This document shows positions 41,101 through 49,284 of a DNA stretch of 64,000 bases, piece after piece. The translations under genes and the position numbers were made by a program. How positions within the stretch are numbered: position 1 is the stretch's first letter; each line of letters starts with the position of its first letter. The DNA lies in assembly GCF_040403615.1 (NCBI RefSeq), contig NZ_JBBAKG010000008.1, forward strand, positions 1-64,000. The letters are read 5' to 3'. Source of the DNA: Haliscomenobacter sp040403615. GTDB taxonomy: Bacteria; Bacteroidota; Bacteroidia; Chitinophagales; Saprospiraceae. Below the pieces are notes generated by a model. It had not been told where the DNA came from. It searched no databases and saw only the letters and a list, made by a program, of their open reading frames with translations.

Positions 41101-43845
41101 GATACCTGTACGTGCTGCACCTGTATTGGCCGTAAAATTGGCAGTAACGCTAGCATTACTGGCACTCGAAGTAGGTGAAGCTGTTAACCAGGCGGCATTT
41201 GAACTGACCGTCCAGGCTGAATTCGAACTGAGGGAAATGGCAAAACTGCCCGCAGGAGGGCTGATTGACTTAGTAGTTGGGCTTACCGATATTTCTACAA
41301 GAATAGCCTGCGTAACCGTTACGGTTTGAATCAAAGTTCCGGCTGTGAATGTGATGGTTCCGGTACGCACAGCACCCGTATTGGCCGTAAAGGTAGCAGT
41401 CACCGTTCCATTGTTATTGCCGGAAGTGGGCGAAACCGTCAACCATCCGGCGTCAGAACTCACCGACCAATCTACATTTGCTGTAACTGTAATGGTAAAA
41501 CTGCCCGCAGAGGAACTAGAGGTTTGGGAAGTCGTAGATACCGTCAACGTCGAATCTGCACCAGTAAACAATGGCGATTCCCAAAGCCCTCTTCCATAAG
41601 TACCCGCTTTGATGGTACTGGTTGCATACTGAATTTCCAGATCGAAGATTTCTGCGTTGGGTAACCCCGTATTGAAAAGCACCCAATCTGAAAGGGTATT
41701 GTCGATGTAGTAAACACCCACATCCATCCCCAGATAGAGCGCACCATTGCTGCCATTGGCATACGCCAAACAGTTGGCCGGGAGGTTGGGCAAAGTGCCG
41801 CTGACATTCGTCCAGGTAGATCCACCATTGGTAGACTTGTATACTTTTAAACCCGCCGAATAGCCTGCCATACAGACCCACACGTTGTTGGGATTGGTAT
41901 TGTCGATGGCAATGCCATTGATGTAACCCGAAGAATTGGGTTTGGTCAAGGTTGTTGTGGTTGATCCACCATCGGTGGTTTTGTACAAATTACCACCGGA
42001 GTTCAAATATTGGTCAGAGCTAAAGTAAACCACATTGGCATTGCTGGGAGCAATCGCAATATTGTTGATGATATAGCCGCCAGTCTGGCCATTGGTCATT
42101 TTGGTCCAACTTGTTCCATTGTTGGATGACTTGTACAGGTTTTCATAGCCGATGTAGATCGTAGCAGGAGCGCTAGGTGCCAGGGCGAACGGAGTTACCC
42201 AGCCGGCCCCTTCAAAGCCGATGTTGGGAGCAATTGCTGACCAGCCTGATCCTCCATTGATGGAGCGGTATATATCGCCATAATACAATTCGCCATACAT
42301 GATGTTGCCATTACTGGGGTCGATGGCACAATCCATCCCATCCCCACCAATTTTGTCTGCCCAGGTATTGGCGGTGCTTTTGAGTTTGGTACCATTGTCT
42401 TGCAATCCTGCAATAACTTTGGTATCAGTTTGAGAAACGCCAATTTTGTACATCTGACTAATAGACATTCCATTGGTCAAATCTGTCCAGGAAGAACCAC
42501 CATTAGTAGATTTATAGATGCCCCCATCATTGCATTGGAAAAGGGTAGAATTGTTTTGAAAAGCAATATCGTGCTTATCGGCATGCACTTCAGGTATCGA
42601 CCCTGTAGCATACCACATTGTATTGATGACCCAGGATGTACCGCCATTGGTAGATTTCCAGGTATTTACGCCACCAATGTAGATGTTGTTGGCATTAGCG
42701 GGATCTATGGCCAGGCACAAGTCGTACCAGCCTTGCCCACCTGAATCATTGCCTGTTACATTCCAACCCAACAAGTTGGGAGAAATGGATCTTGATGACC
42801 AATTGACTCCTGAATCAGTAGAGGCGTAAAATCCCAAAAAACCATTGTCGGAGCTTTTCGCAACCAATGCGCCTACAAAACTTGAATTTGCGGCACTTAC
42901 TGCCAAAGCGATTCTTCTGGCTCCTGCTATGGTTGTTCTTGAAGTCCAGGTAGCCCCTGCATCAGCAGAAGTATATATCTGAGTACCGGAGCAGGCATAA
43001 AAGGTATTGGCATCTCCCGGCTTTTTTTCCAGGTCATAAATTATCGCACTGCTGAATACTCTTGTCCAGGTTGCCCCGGCATCTATGGTGCGGTAAATAC
43101 CAGCGTTGGTAGCGGCCATAATAATACTGGTATTTGAGGCATGCATAATCAGCTTGAAGATGACGACACTTTGACCATCGGTAAAACTTAAACCTGTTGC
43201 ATTCCAGGTGGTTCCACCATCGGTGGTTTTGAAAACGCCCAAAGAAGGGGTGTCAAATCCATCACAATCGCCAGTAGCAAGATACATGGTATCTGGATTG
43301 GTGGGGTGGATAACCAAATCGCTGGTACCAATTCGACTCAAGTTTCCAGTCAGGGTAGCCCAGGAAGTACCACCATTGCTGGTTTTCCATAAGCCTCCAC
43401 CTGCAGTGCAGGCAAAAAAAGTATTGGCATTACTTGGATGAAAAGCAACCCGATTGATGCGGCCTACCCCTCCGTATCCACCAGAAGATGAATTGGGGCC
43501 TAAGCTGGTCCAACTGGAGCCACCTGATTGCTGAACGCCCTTTAAGCCGGAGTTGTATTTGCCCATTTCTATTTGACGCACATTTGCTGCAGGAAATGAA
43601 CCGTCTTTATTGACCCGGTTTTTCCAATAGTATTCCCATCTTTTGTATTGTTTGAATCCTGATCCTTTTGCCGTTCCTGCTTTTTGAAAATAAGTCTCGG
43701 CATTTTTCTTGATCGTACCTAAATTGCCTTTAGGATTTAAAAAATCGTTTCCCCAGGGTTGCGCCCTGAGAAATATTGGCGAAAAAAGAAATAGAATTTG
43801 AACCGTAGTTCGAAGGAGAGAAAGGGGTGCATTGAATGGTTTCAT
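38158..43845 (-). CDS. Giant secreted BNR/sortilin-like and BACON-repeat protein with T9SS sorting domain
   Basis: An 1,895-residue secreted protein. A signal peptide (VQILFLFSPIFLRAQ) precedes a beta-propeller region of about 750 residues made of Asp-box/BNR repeats (for example SNGGTSWATLTGNL and SSNNGTSWTKM), resembling sortilin-type or glycosidase-like propellers. Then come 12 BACON-like Ig repeats of about 85 residues, each ending TVTVTQ. The C-terminal 85 residues (RIELYPNPAQNTVNIVFD ... GMYIFNFYLSDNKIINKKLIINRN) are a type A T9SS sorting signal. It is presumably displayed on the cell surface, binding glycans or proteins. The start is the ATG at 43845. The function is unknown. Confidence 0.9.
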   Translation of the reverse strand: MKPFNAPLSLLRTTVQILFLFSPIFLRAQPWGNDFLNPKGNLGTIKKNAETYFQKAGTAKGSGFKQYKRWEYYWKNRVNKDGSFPAANVRQIEMGKYNSGLKGVQQSGGSSWTSLGPNSSSGGYGGVGRINRVAFHPSNANTFFACTAGGGLWKTSNGGTSWATLTGNLSRIGTSDLVIHPTNPDTMYLATGDCDGFDTPSLGVFKTTDGGTTWNATGLSFTDGQSVVIFKLIMHASNTSIIMAATNAGIYRTIDAGATWTRVFSSAIIYDLEKKPGDANTFYACSGTQIYTSADAGATWTSRTTIAGARRIALAVSAANSSFVGALVAKSSDNGFLGFYASTDSGVNWSSRSISPNLLGWNVTGNDSGGQGWYDLCLAIDPANANNIYIGGVNTWKSTNGGTSWVINTMWYATGSIPEVHADKHDIAFQNNSTLFQCNDGGIYKSTNGGSSWTDLTNGMSISQMYKIGVSQTDTKVIAGLQDNGTKLKSTANTWADKIGGDGMDCAIDPSNGNIMYGELYYGDIYRSINGGSGWSAIAPNIGFEGAGWVTPFALAPSAPATIYIGYENLYKSSNNGTSWTKMTNGQTGGYIINNIAIAPSNANVVYFSSDQYLNSGGNLYKTTDGGSTTTTLTKPNSSGYINGIAIDNTNPNNVWVCMAGYSAGLKVYKSTNGGSTWTNVSGTLPNLPANCLAYANGSNGALYLGMDVGVYYIDNTLSDWVLFNTGLPNAEIFDLEIQYATSTIKAGTYGRGLWESPLFTGADSTLTVSTTSQTSSSSAGSFTITVTANVDWSVSSDAGWLTVSPTSGNNNGTVTATFTANTGAVRTGTITFTAGTLIQTVTVTQAILVEISVSPTTKSISPPAGSFAISLSSNSAWTVSSNAAWLTASPTSSASNASVTANFTANTGAARTGILTFSAGGVTRTVTVTQATSALTVSPTTQAASAAAGNFAITLTSNVNWTVSSNAVWLTASPTSGSNDGSITASYTANTGAARSGTLTFSGGGLTRTVTVTQATPNLTVTPTTQSVSALEGTFAITLTSNVAWTVNSNAVWLSTSPTSGSNNATVNAIYTANTGASSRSGILTFTGGGITRTVTVTQVAPILTVSPTTLAPSAAAGSFAITLTSNVPWTVNSSEAWLTVNPTSGSNNGTLTASYTANTDAFRTGILTFTGGGLTRTVTVTQAAPTLSVTPTTQARTSAAGSFTTTLTSNVAWTVISDAVWLTTTVSSGSNNATVTANYTANTGDARTGVLTFMGGGITRTVTVTQATPPVLTLSPTTQAVSAAAGNFVITLNANIAWTVTSNTAWLTATPTSGSNNGTVNAIFTANTGTARTGVLTFAGGGLTRTVTVTQAAPNLTITPTTQSVTPLAGSFAITLTSNVNWTVSSNAVWLTFSPVSGKDNGSITANYTANTGALRTGTLTFSGGGISRTLTVTQAAPALTLSPTTAAPGAAEGSFAITVTANINWTVASNAAWLTTAVTSGTGNAVVTANYAANTGAVRTGVLTFTGGGLTRTVTVTQATPTLTVTPTTQSRTIAAGSFTTTLTSNVAWTVSSNVPWMASTPVSGTNNATITTNYTANDKAARVGILTFTGGGITRTVTVNQAGLPAYLIVSPLSKSVISTPDTFQFSVSANIPWTVSNSGSWLMPGIVNGVNDGRGFVYFQQNNGSLLRRDTVYVSGSGITRKIVVTQDEGSAAGVTLEVETNAISAAASAAMVLDSITSNGCWTIRESASWIMSGVSEGFGNAKITLFLQPNTSGTSRSAVVTVSANGISRSITITQGAAGTNFTTATTLDEFVHQIAYTTKTEGRIPRIELYPNPAQNTVNIVFDALDTKDQSPRLVVFDGMGRIVVQKDKTSNLQQLDVSDFATGMYIFNFYLSDNKIINKKLIINRN
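38490..41553 (-). repeat. Twelve tandem BACON-repeat coding units
   Basis: Inside the giant gene, about 255 bp per unit. The ten central units keep TPTTQ or SPTTQ starts, a W-T/S-V motif, W-L, TANTGA(A)RTG and GGGxTRTVTVTQ. The last two are divergent. Boundaries are approximate. Some neighbouring units are near-identical in DNA, a sign of duplication. Confidence 0.8.
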
Positions 43846-44087
43846 TTTGCAAAGTTTGTTAGTAGTTGCGGTAATTCGGTGAGTATGATCCACAGACTAA
43901 AAACAAATTAATTGCAAGTATTCTACTGAATAATGCATGACTTGATGCTTCAAAACACCTGGTTTTGATAGCATACATAATGAGGAGTAAGTGAAATGAA
44001 AGTTTGCGAATTAGAGGAACTAGTGCTTCGCTGTTTATATCAACAAATGTAAACAAAATCTTATTCAAAGATCAAGTTATCGTGCTG

Positions 44088-44945
44088 TTATTTTTCATTT
44101 TTCCATAAAAACAAAGGCACCAAAAAATGGGGAAAGCGCATAAGTAACTCATATACCCACATTTGGAGCCAGTTTTCCCAGAAATCAAAACTGAAATAAC
44201 TCCATACTCTGGCGAAGGAAGTGAGCAGACCCCAGCAGACCAAATAGGCAAAAATAGTGTTCTTGAATCGAACTGGCCAGACTACCCCCAATGCGGCCAA
44301 TACATCCAAACTACCGATTACAAAGAGGAAATTCCGGGCGGCAGCTTCTCCGATGTTTAGTGACCGCATGGTCATTTCTACAAAAGTACCAGGTACAGCG
44401 TAATACCCCAGCGCGTACAACCCGTGCCCCAAAAAAGTAGCGGAAATGGCAAACCTGGATGCATAGCGAATCCAGAAATCAGGAATCGATCTGCTGCTGA
44501 TGGCAGCCAGTAGCAAGGGCGTAATCCATTGCAAGGTGTACTCCAACAATTGCCCAAGCTGCCAACTGTATTCCTTCCAGTTCAAAATAGCCAAAAGAAA
44601 AAGTACGGCTCCTGAAATACACAGCATCACCCTCGCCAATCTCGGAACCCATTTAATCCCTACGGCTGCGGCGGCACTCAATCCAAAAAAACACCCCATT
44701 CCGCGAATAAAAAGCTGAATCCGTTCATCGTAAATGGGGTTGCTTACGTAATCCGACCAGCTGAGCCCAAAAATGTTGGCCACAATATCCCGCATCCAAT
44801 ATTCATCCCACAACAATTCCCGATAAGGCGCGTCCCAAAAGAGGTGCTGCCATGCCCGACCCAATAACAAACCCGCAGCTGCAGTTTGCAAAAACTGAAA
44901 GGAAGAGGGGTTAAAACGGGCAATTCTGTTCAAAAACGACAGCAT
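44088..44945 (-). CDS. Multi-pass membrane protein of unknown function
   Basis: A 285-residue protein with about seven hydrophobic segments: near residues 20-30, 80-97, 102-120, 132-150, 165-190, 205-230 and 237-270. A conserved-looking first loop reads WDAPYRELLWDEYWMRDIV. The region ISATFLGHGLYALGYYAVPG followed by FLFVIGSLDVLAALGVVWP resembles DoxX-like four-helix proteins, but I cannot assign it. It stands alone between the giant protein gene and a lipoprotein gene on the other strand. Confidence 0.6.
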   Translation of the reverse strand: MLSFLNRIARFNPSSFQFLQTAAAGLLLGRAWQHLFWDAPYRELLWDEYWMRDIVANIFGLSWSDYVSNPIYDERIQLFIRGMGCFFGLSAAAAVGIKWVPRLARVMLCISGAVLFLLAILNWKEYSWQLGQLLEYTLQWITPLLLAAISSRSIPDFWIRYASRFAISATFLGHGLYALGYYAVPGTFVEMTMRSLNIGEAAARNFLFVIGSLDVLAALGVVWPVRFKNTIFAYLVCWGLLTSFARVWSYFSFDFWENWLQMWVYELLMRFPHFLVPLFLWKNEK

Positions 44946-45077
44946 GACTTACAATTTTGGGGAAAGATACCATTTCACCTACTTTCCAATGCTTTTCACC
45001 GATTTTTTCCATAGTGCATCTGCATTAAGCCTAATGTTGTAACACAATAATCATCAAAGCATAAACCAACACCAATC

Positions 45078-45713
45078 ATGAAAAAGATTTTGTTTGTAGC
45101 CCTGTTGTTTCTGGTCATGCAATCCTGCATCACCTCTTTGTACCCACTGTATACCGAAAACACCTTGGTGACCAAAAAAGAACTGGTTGCCACCTGGAAG
45201 GACAAAGAAGGCATGTATTGGAAATTTTACCAAACCGACAAATCCAAAAAGTACCACCTGCGTTGTCGTGCCAATAATTACTATGCGGAGTACGAAGTGG
45301 GTATGGTCAAAATTGAAGGCAATTACTTCCTGGACATCGTCATGCAAGAACAACCGATTAGTGACGAGGAAGCGGCAAGAATCAAGAAGGAAGAAGAGGC
45401 CCAAAAGAACGGAAAAAAAGGTGCTGAAAATTCCGATGTTGGCTTTTTGGCTTACAACATTCCTGGTCACAGTTTTTACAAACTTGGTTTCAAAGGAGAA
45501 AAAATTTATGTTTATCCTTTCAATGAAGATTACCTGAAAGAATTGTTCGAGCAGCGCAAGATTCGGATTAAGCATGAAAACACGGATTCTTCAACTACCG
45601 TACTGACTGCTTCTACCAAAGAACTGCAAGAATTCTTTCAGAAATACGGCAACGATGCCAAACTATTTGATAGCAATGAACCCAAAATTTTGAGTAAAGT
45701 AGTCAAAAAATGA
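45078..45713 (+). CDS. Lipoprotein of unknown function, coupled to a LytS-type kinase
   Basis: A 211-residue lipoprotein: signal KKILFVALLFLVMQSC with the lipobox Cys at residue 17. The mature part has aromatic-rich beta segments (GMYWKFYQTDKSKKYHLRCRANNYYAEYEVGM) and a lysine/glutamate-rich helical insert (RIKKEEEAQKNGKKG). No known domain was recognised. The stop TGA overlaps the ATG of the sensor kinase (ATGA), so the pair is co-translated; it may report an envelope condition to the kinase. Confidence 0.7.
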   Translation: MKKILFVALLFLVMQSCITSLYPLYTENTLVTKKELVATWKDKEGMYWKFYQTDKSKKYHLRCRANNYYAEYEVGMVKIEGNYFLDIVMQEQPISDEEAARIKKEEEAQKNGKKGAENSDVGFLAYNIPGHSFYKLGFKGEKIYVYPFNEDYLKELFEQRKIRIKHENTDSSTTVLTASTKELQEFFQKYGNDAKLFDSNEPKILSKVVKK

Positions 45714-46756
45714 AAAAAATGATCTCTGCCATAGTCCAAAATCAGGTATTTCAACACTTGTTGTTCTGGACTTTGGCAGGGTTCATCATTTTCCGCATTA
45801 CTGCCTATAATGCCGAGCTTACACTCACCGATTTTTATTATACCCTGCTTTTTTTGATTCCCGCTTCCTGGGTCGTTTATTGGAACATTGCCTTGATTGA
45901 GCGGCTGTTGCCCAAACATCAGTACTGGAAACTTTTGCTGACCATTCTGCTAGTTTTAGTGACGGGAGTTGGTTGGTACTACCTGATTATGAACTACCTG
46001 GTGGACTCTATTTTCCCTGGTTATTACTTCATTTCCTATTATCAACCGGGTACAATCTTGGTTTTCCTTAGTGGTTTTTGGTTATTGAGTACATTATTGA
46101 ATTTGTCCAAAGGCTGGTTTCGGGAGCAAGAGCAGAAACAACAAATTCAACTCCTGGAGAAACAAAAAACCCAAGCCGAACTGGATGCTTTAAAAGCCCA
46201 GCTCGATCCCCATTTTTTGTTCAACAACCTGAATAGTTTGTACAGTTTAGCATTGGAAAAAGACCCCAAAACACCCGAAGCCATCCTCAAGCTTTCCGAA
46301 AACCTCCGCTATGTGCTGTACGAAGGCGGTGCACCAGAGGTTGAACTAAAACAAGACCTTCAGCACTTGCTCAATTATTTTCAGTTGCAAAAATGGCGCT
46401 TTGGAGAAGAAATGCAATTGGATCTGGACATTCAGGTTGGCGAGAATTCTTGTCAAATTGCCCCTCTCCTACTCTTGACTTTGGTGGAAAACAGTTTCAA
46501 GCACGTTGGCCGCAATCGAAGTGGACAATACGCTATCAAAGGAAAAATTCGCTTGCAGGAAGAGAAATTGAGTTTTTCCCTCCAAAATACCATCAACCAG
46601 CCTGTTGAAGTTGTAAAACCTCATACGAACAGCGGTATTGGCTTGGTAAATTTGCAAAAAAGGTTGGAGATTTTGTACCCAGAGCGCTACTACTTCAATA
46701 CCCTGAGTACCAGCGATGAATTCATAGCCAAACTGGAGTTGCGCTTGAAACTTTGA
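45710..46756 (+). CDS. LytS/YehU-family sensor histidine kinase
   Basis: A 348-residue kinase with four predicted transmembrane helices in residues 15-140 and a His_kinase domain of the LytS type: LDALKAQLDPHFLFNNLNSLYSL contains the conserved HFLFNNLN with its phospho-accepting His. The ATPase end has LLTLVENSFKHVGRNRSG and TNSGIGLVNLQKRL. Such kinases nearly always sit next to a LytTR response regulator; none is seen here. Coupled to the preceding lipoprotein gene (ATGA overlap). Confidence 0.93.
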   Translation: MKKMISAIVQNQVFQHLLFWTLAGFIIFRITAYNAELTLTDFYYTLLFLIPASWVVYWNIALIERLLPKHQYWKLLLTILLVLVTGVGWYYLIMNYLVDSIFPGYYFISYYQPGTILVFLSGFWLLSTLLNLSKGWFREQEQKQQIQLLEKQKTQAELDALKAQLDPHFLFNNLNSLYSLALEKDPKTPEAILKLSENLRYVLYEGGAPEVELKQDLQHLLNYFQLQKWRFGEEMQLDLDIQVGENSCQIAPLLLLTLVENSFKHVGRNRSGQYAIKGKIRLQEEKLSFSLQNTINQPVEVVKPHTNSGIGLVNLQKRLEILYPERYYFNTLSTSDEFIAKLELRLKL

Positions 46757-46785
46757 TCGACAAGAAATACATTCCCATCGATCAA
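46753..46785. repeat. Small inverted repeat between convergent kinase and membrane gene
   Basis: TTGATCGA (46753-46760) complements 46778-46785 across a 17-nt loop; it includes the kinase stop codon. Weak terminator candidate with no U tract. Confidence 0.35.
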
Positions 46786-46797
46786 GAGCTTCAATGG

Positions 46798-48495
46798 CTA
46801 ATTCGATTTTAGCGCCCTTCGAAGATCAGCTTCGTTGCGGATTTCACGGTCAAAGATTTTCACGTTCAATTTAACGCCTTTTTTGGGATTAGAATCCGCC
46901 CATTCGGCTTGGGTTTTCACAATGGCCAACTTTCCTTCAGGGGTCATTAGCCAGAGCAAGTACTCTTTTTTAGAATCAAAATAGACGGTACTGCCGCGGC
47001 CTGTATGCAATTGGTACACCGATCCACCAGATTTATCGGTCAAATAAGCCGTTTGATTGGGGTATTTGTTGCCATTTTGGTCCTCGATGGTTCGGATGCG
47101 GAAACTGTTGGAAGCCAACGGAGCTGGGCGGTCACAGTTCCAGATGCCAAATGCGTTGATGTCAAAAATATGGTGCACTTTGCGGGCAATGGAGAGGTTA
47201 CTCTTTCCAGCCTGACTGTCTGTTTCAATTTTATAGCGTTCTTCGAGGGCTTTGATATTTTGGTTGCTGCGCTTTTCCCACTCGGCAAATTCCAATTGAT
47301 ACCTGGCCAGTGCTTCGTCGTATCTCTTTAGTGCATTTTCAAATTCCTTGCCAATGATGACAGGTTGTACCAACAAGCGCAATTGCTGGCTATCGTCAAT
47401 CAGGGTCAACTCGTATTCTACTTCGCTCAGTCGTTTCAGTCCCGCTGATTTCCATTCCAGATTTAACAAAGCCGGATCAAAGCTGGGGCAATTGGGCAAA
47501 ACCTGCCAAATCGATCCTTTTTGCAAACTGGCAACGGCTTCCTCCGAACCGGGTTCAACCGGAATCTCGCCACTCCGCAAATCCATGTTGAATGAAATGG
47601 CTTTGCCATCTGGCTTAATGGGCTTGGCCGGAGGCAGAGGTGCAGGGTCGGCTGCCAAAATCGCGGATTTTTTAGCTTCAAATTGTTGTTCAGTATTCGA
47701 GATTGGATCAAGCTGCATTGCTTCATCAAACACCATGCTGCTGCTGCCCCGAAACTCCCAATTGCGCGCGAGGGTATCGAGGTGGTATACTTTAAAGGTA
47801 GGCCAAGAGCCATCGGCTTGGGGCACTACATTGGATTGCAATTCAATGCGGATCTTCTTGCCCGGAGCCATGCCCACGGGTTGACCATTTTGAGTAGCGA
47901 TGATTTCGATCATACCTGCCGATTGCAGGTAATGCCGCATGCCTGCTGAATCGTAGGTCATCGGAACGCCTGCCATAAAGAAATCGACGGCGTCGTGCAT
48001 TTCCCGGTAAAAAACGTCTACTTCTCCTGCCTGGATCAGTTGACCCCGGTCGTTTTGGAAAGCAGTACGAGGAATCACCAGGCGGGTACCTTCATTGAGA
48101 TCAACACTGGCGCCCAGGGCAACATCAATGGAAATTTTCTTGCCTTGAGGCTTGACTTTTGCCAGAGGAGGGTTGACAAAAGGCTTTTGGGCAAAATAGG
48201 CATCGGCTACAGCGAGTGATTGCGCTGGAGTAGGCAGGTCATCGAGGGAACGTACAATCAGGAGCAACGCCACCGCTGCTGCTGCCGCAAGGGATGAACC
48301 CATGACAATCCAGCGGCGCATGCGGCTGTTGGATTGTCCTTCGCGTGGCGAAATGAATGCTCGAATCTGCCCACCCTCCTGAGTTGATTCGGTGTTCTGG
48401 TAGCCGGCTAGTAGGGCATCAAAGTCCTTGAACTTGTTGATGTCTGCTGTGTCCGGCTCCGGAACGTTGCGTTTGATGTTGTAATTGTTCCCCAT
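46798..48495 (-). CDS. Large single-pass membrane protein downstream of an ECF sigma factor, possible anti-sigma partner
   Basis: A 565-residue protein. A hydrophilic N-terminal cytoplasmic segment of 60 residues (PEPDTADINKFKDFDALLAGYQNT) is followed by one membrane helix (WIVMGSSLAAAAAVALLLIV, residues about 62-81) and a long exported domain with Ig-like patches (KISIDVALGASVDLNEGTRLVIP, then VDVFYREMHDAVDFFMAGVPM). This topology, and its place 78 bp behind an ECF sigma gene, suggests it senses an envelope signal and controls the sigma factor; but it has no recognisable anti-sigma domain or zinc motif. Function unproven. Confidence 0.6.
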   Translation of the reverse strand: MGNNYNIKRNVPEPDTADINKFKDFDALLAGYQNTESTQEGGQIRAFISPREGQSNSRMRRWIVMGSSLAAAAAVALLLIVRSLDDLPTPAQSLAVADAYFAQKPFVNPPLAKVKPQGKKISIDVALGASVDLNEGTRLVIPRTAFQNDRGQLIQAGEVDVFYREMHDAVDFFMAGVPMTYDSAGMRHYLQSAGMIEIIATQNGQPVGMAPGKKIRIELQSNVVPQADGSWPTFKVYHLDTLARNWEFRGSSSMVFDEAMQLDPISNTEQQFEAKKSAILAADPAPLPPAKPIKPDGKAISFNMDLRSGEIPVEPGSEEAVASLQKGSIWQVLPNCPSFDPALLNLEWKSAGLKRLSEVEYELTLIDDSQQLRLLVQPVIIGKEFENALKRYDEALARYQLEFAEWEKRSNQNIKALEERYKIETDSQAGKSNLSIARKVHHIFDINAFGIWNCDRPAPLASNSFRIRTIEDQNGNKYPNQTAYLTDKSGGSVYQLHTGRGSTVYFDSKKEYLLWLMTPEGKLAIVKTQAEWADSNPKKGVKLNVKIFDREIRNEADLRRALKSN

Positions 48496-48573
48496 AGTTA
48501 GTAACCTGGTTTTGGATCACAGTTACTCAGAGAGCTGTCATTGTAGCAAAAAAAATGATTTCCTTACTGAATG

Positions 48574-49194
48574 CTACCCTCCTGATAATTTGCGTTTAAG
48601 GCGTTCCAAAATTCGATGTACTTTAACCTTCGCATTGTTCTCGGTGATGCCTTGAATCTCGGCAATTTCCTTGAACGATCGTTGCTCAAAAAAGCGCATT
48701 TCAATCAGTTGCATGTCGTCTTCTTTCAGGTTGTCTAGTGCACCCAACATTTTGCGGCGCAGCGCTTCCATTTCTTCGGGATCTGATCCAATTTCATCAA
48801 TCAGATCGTGCAGTTGCAGGTCGTTGACACTGACCACCCGGTTGCTCTGTTGTTGCCGAAAATGTTGACTTACCTCATTTGCGGCAATGCGAAACAGCCA
48901 TGCCGAAAAGGGCACGCCCTGAAAAGTATAGGTGTTGATCTTTTGGAGTGCTTTGAGAAAAACTTGCGAAGACAGGTCGCCAGAGAGTTCCATATCGGTA
49001 GTACGTCGATAAATCTGTCGAAAAACGGACTCATAGTAACGTTCATATAACGGACGGAACAGTGCCGGGTTGCCCTGGGCTGCGCGAATTTCCTCCCACT
49101 CTTGTTGCATTGCAGACTCCGAAACAGTCTTAGTAGACCGATCCATCCATTCGTTTTTTGCAAGGGTACGACTAATTTGCAAATTTGAGAACAT
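48574..49194 (-). CDS. ECF-subfamily RNA polymerase sigma factor
   Basis: A 206-residue sigma-70 factor with regions 2 and 4 only. Region 2: LFRPLYERYYESVFRQIYRRT and FLKALQKINTYTFQGVPFSAWLFRIAANEV. Region 4: LKEDDMQLIEMRFFEQRSFKEIAEIQGITENNAKVKVHRILERLKRKL. An ATG at 49146 is an alternative start. The next gene on the strand is a large single-pass membrane protein, the likely partner. Upstream DNA is T-rich without a clear TAnnTTTG, which would fit autoregulation by a different promoter type. Confidence 0.93.
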   Translation of the reverse strand: MFSNLQISRTLAKNEWMDRSTKTVSESAMQQEWEEIRAAQGNPALFRPLYERYYESVFRQIYRRTTDMELSGDLSSQVFLKALQKINTYTFQGVPFSAWLFRIAANEVSQHFRQQQSNRVVSVNDLQLHDLIDEIGSDPEEMEALRRKMLGALDNLKEDDMQLIEMRFFEQRSFKEIAEIQGITENNAKVKVHRILERLKRKLSGG

Positions 49195-49284
49195 CTGGAC
49201 TTTTTTTTCAGAGTTATTTTTTTCCTATATAATGCAGATTAGGAAAAAGGTTACACTTAATTTACAAATATTTTGAAAAATTCG

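Noticed and set aside
39872..41329. Several plus-strand frames (84-145 codons) across the BACON region
   Set aside because: They are regular because the underlying repeats are regular; they are shadows of the giant secreted protein.
38490..41553. CRISPR array
   Set aside because: The regular repeats are coding (about 255 bp each, protein repeats) and not short direct repeats with unique spacers.
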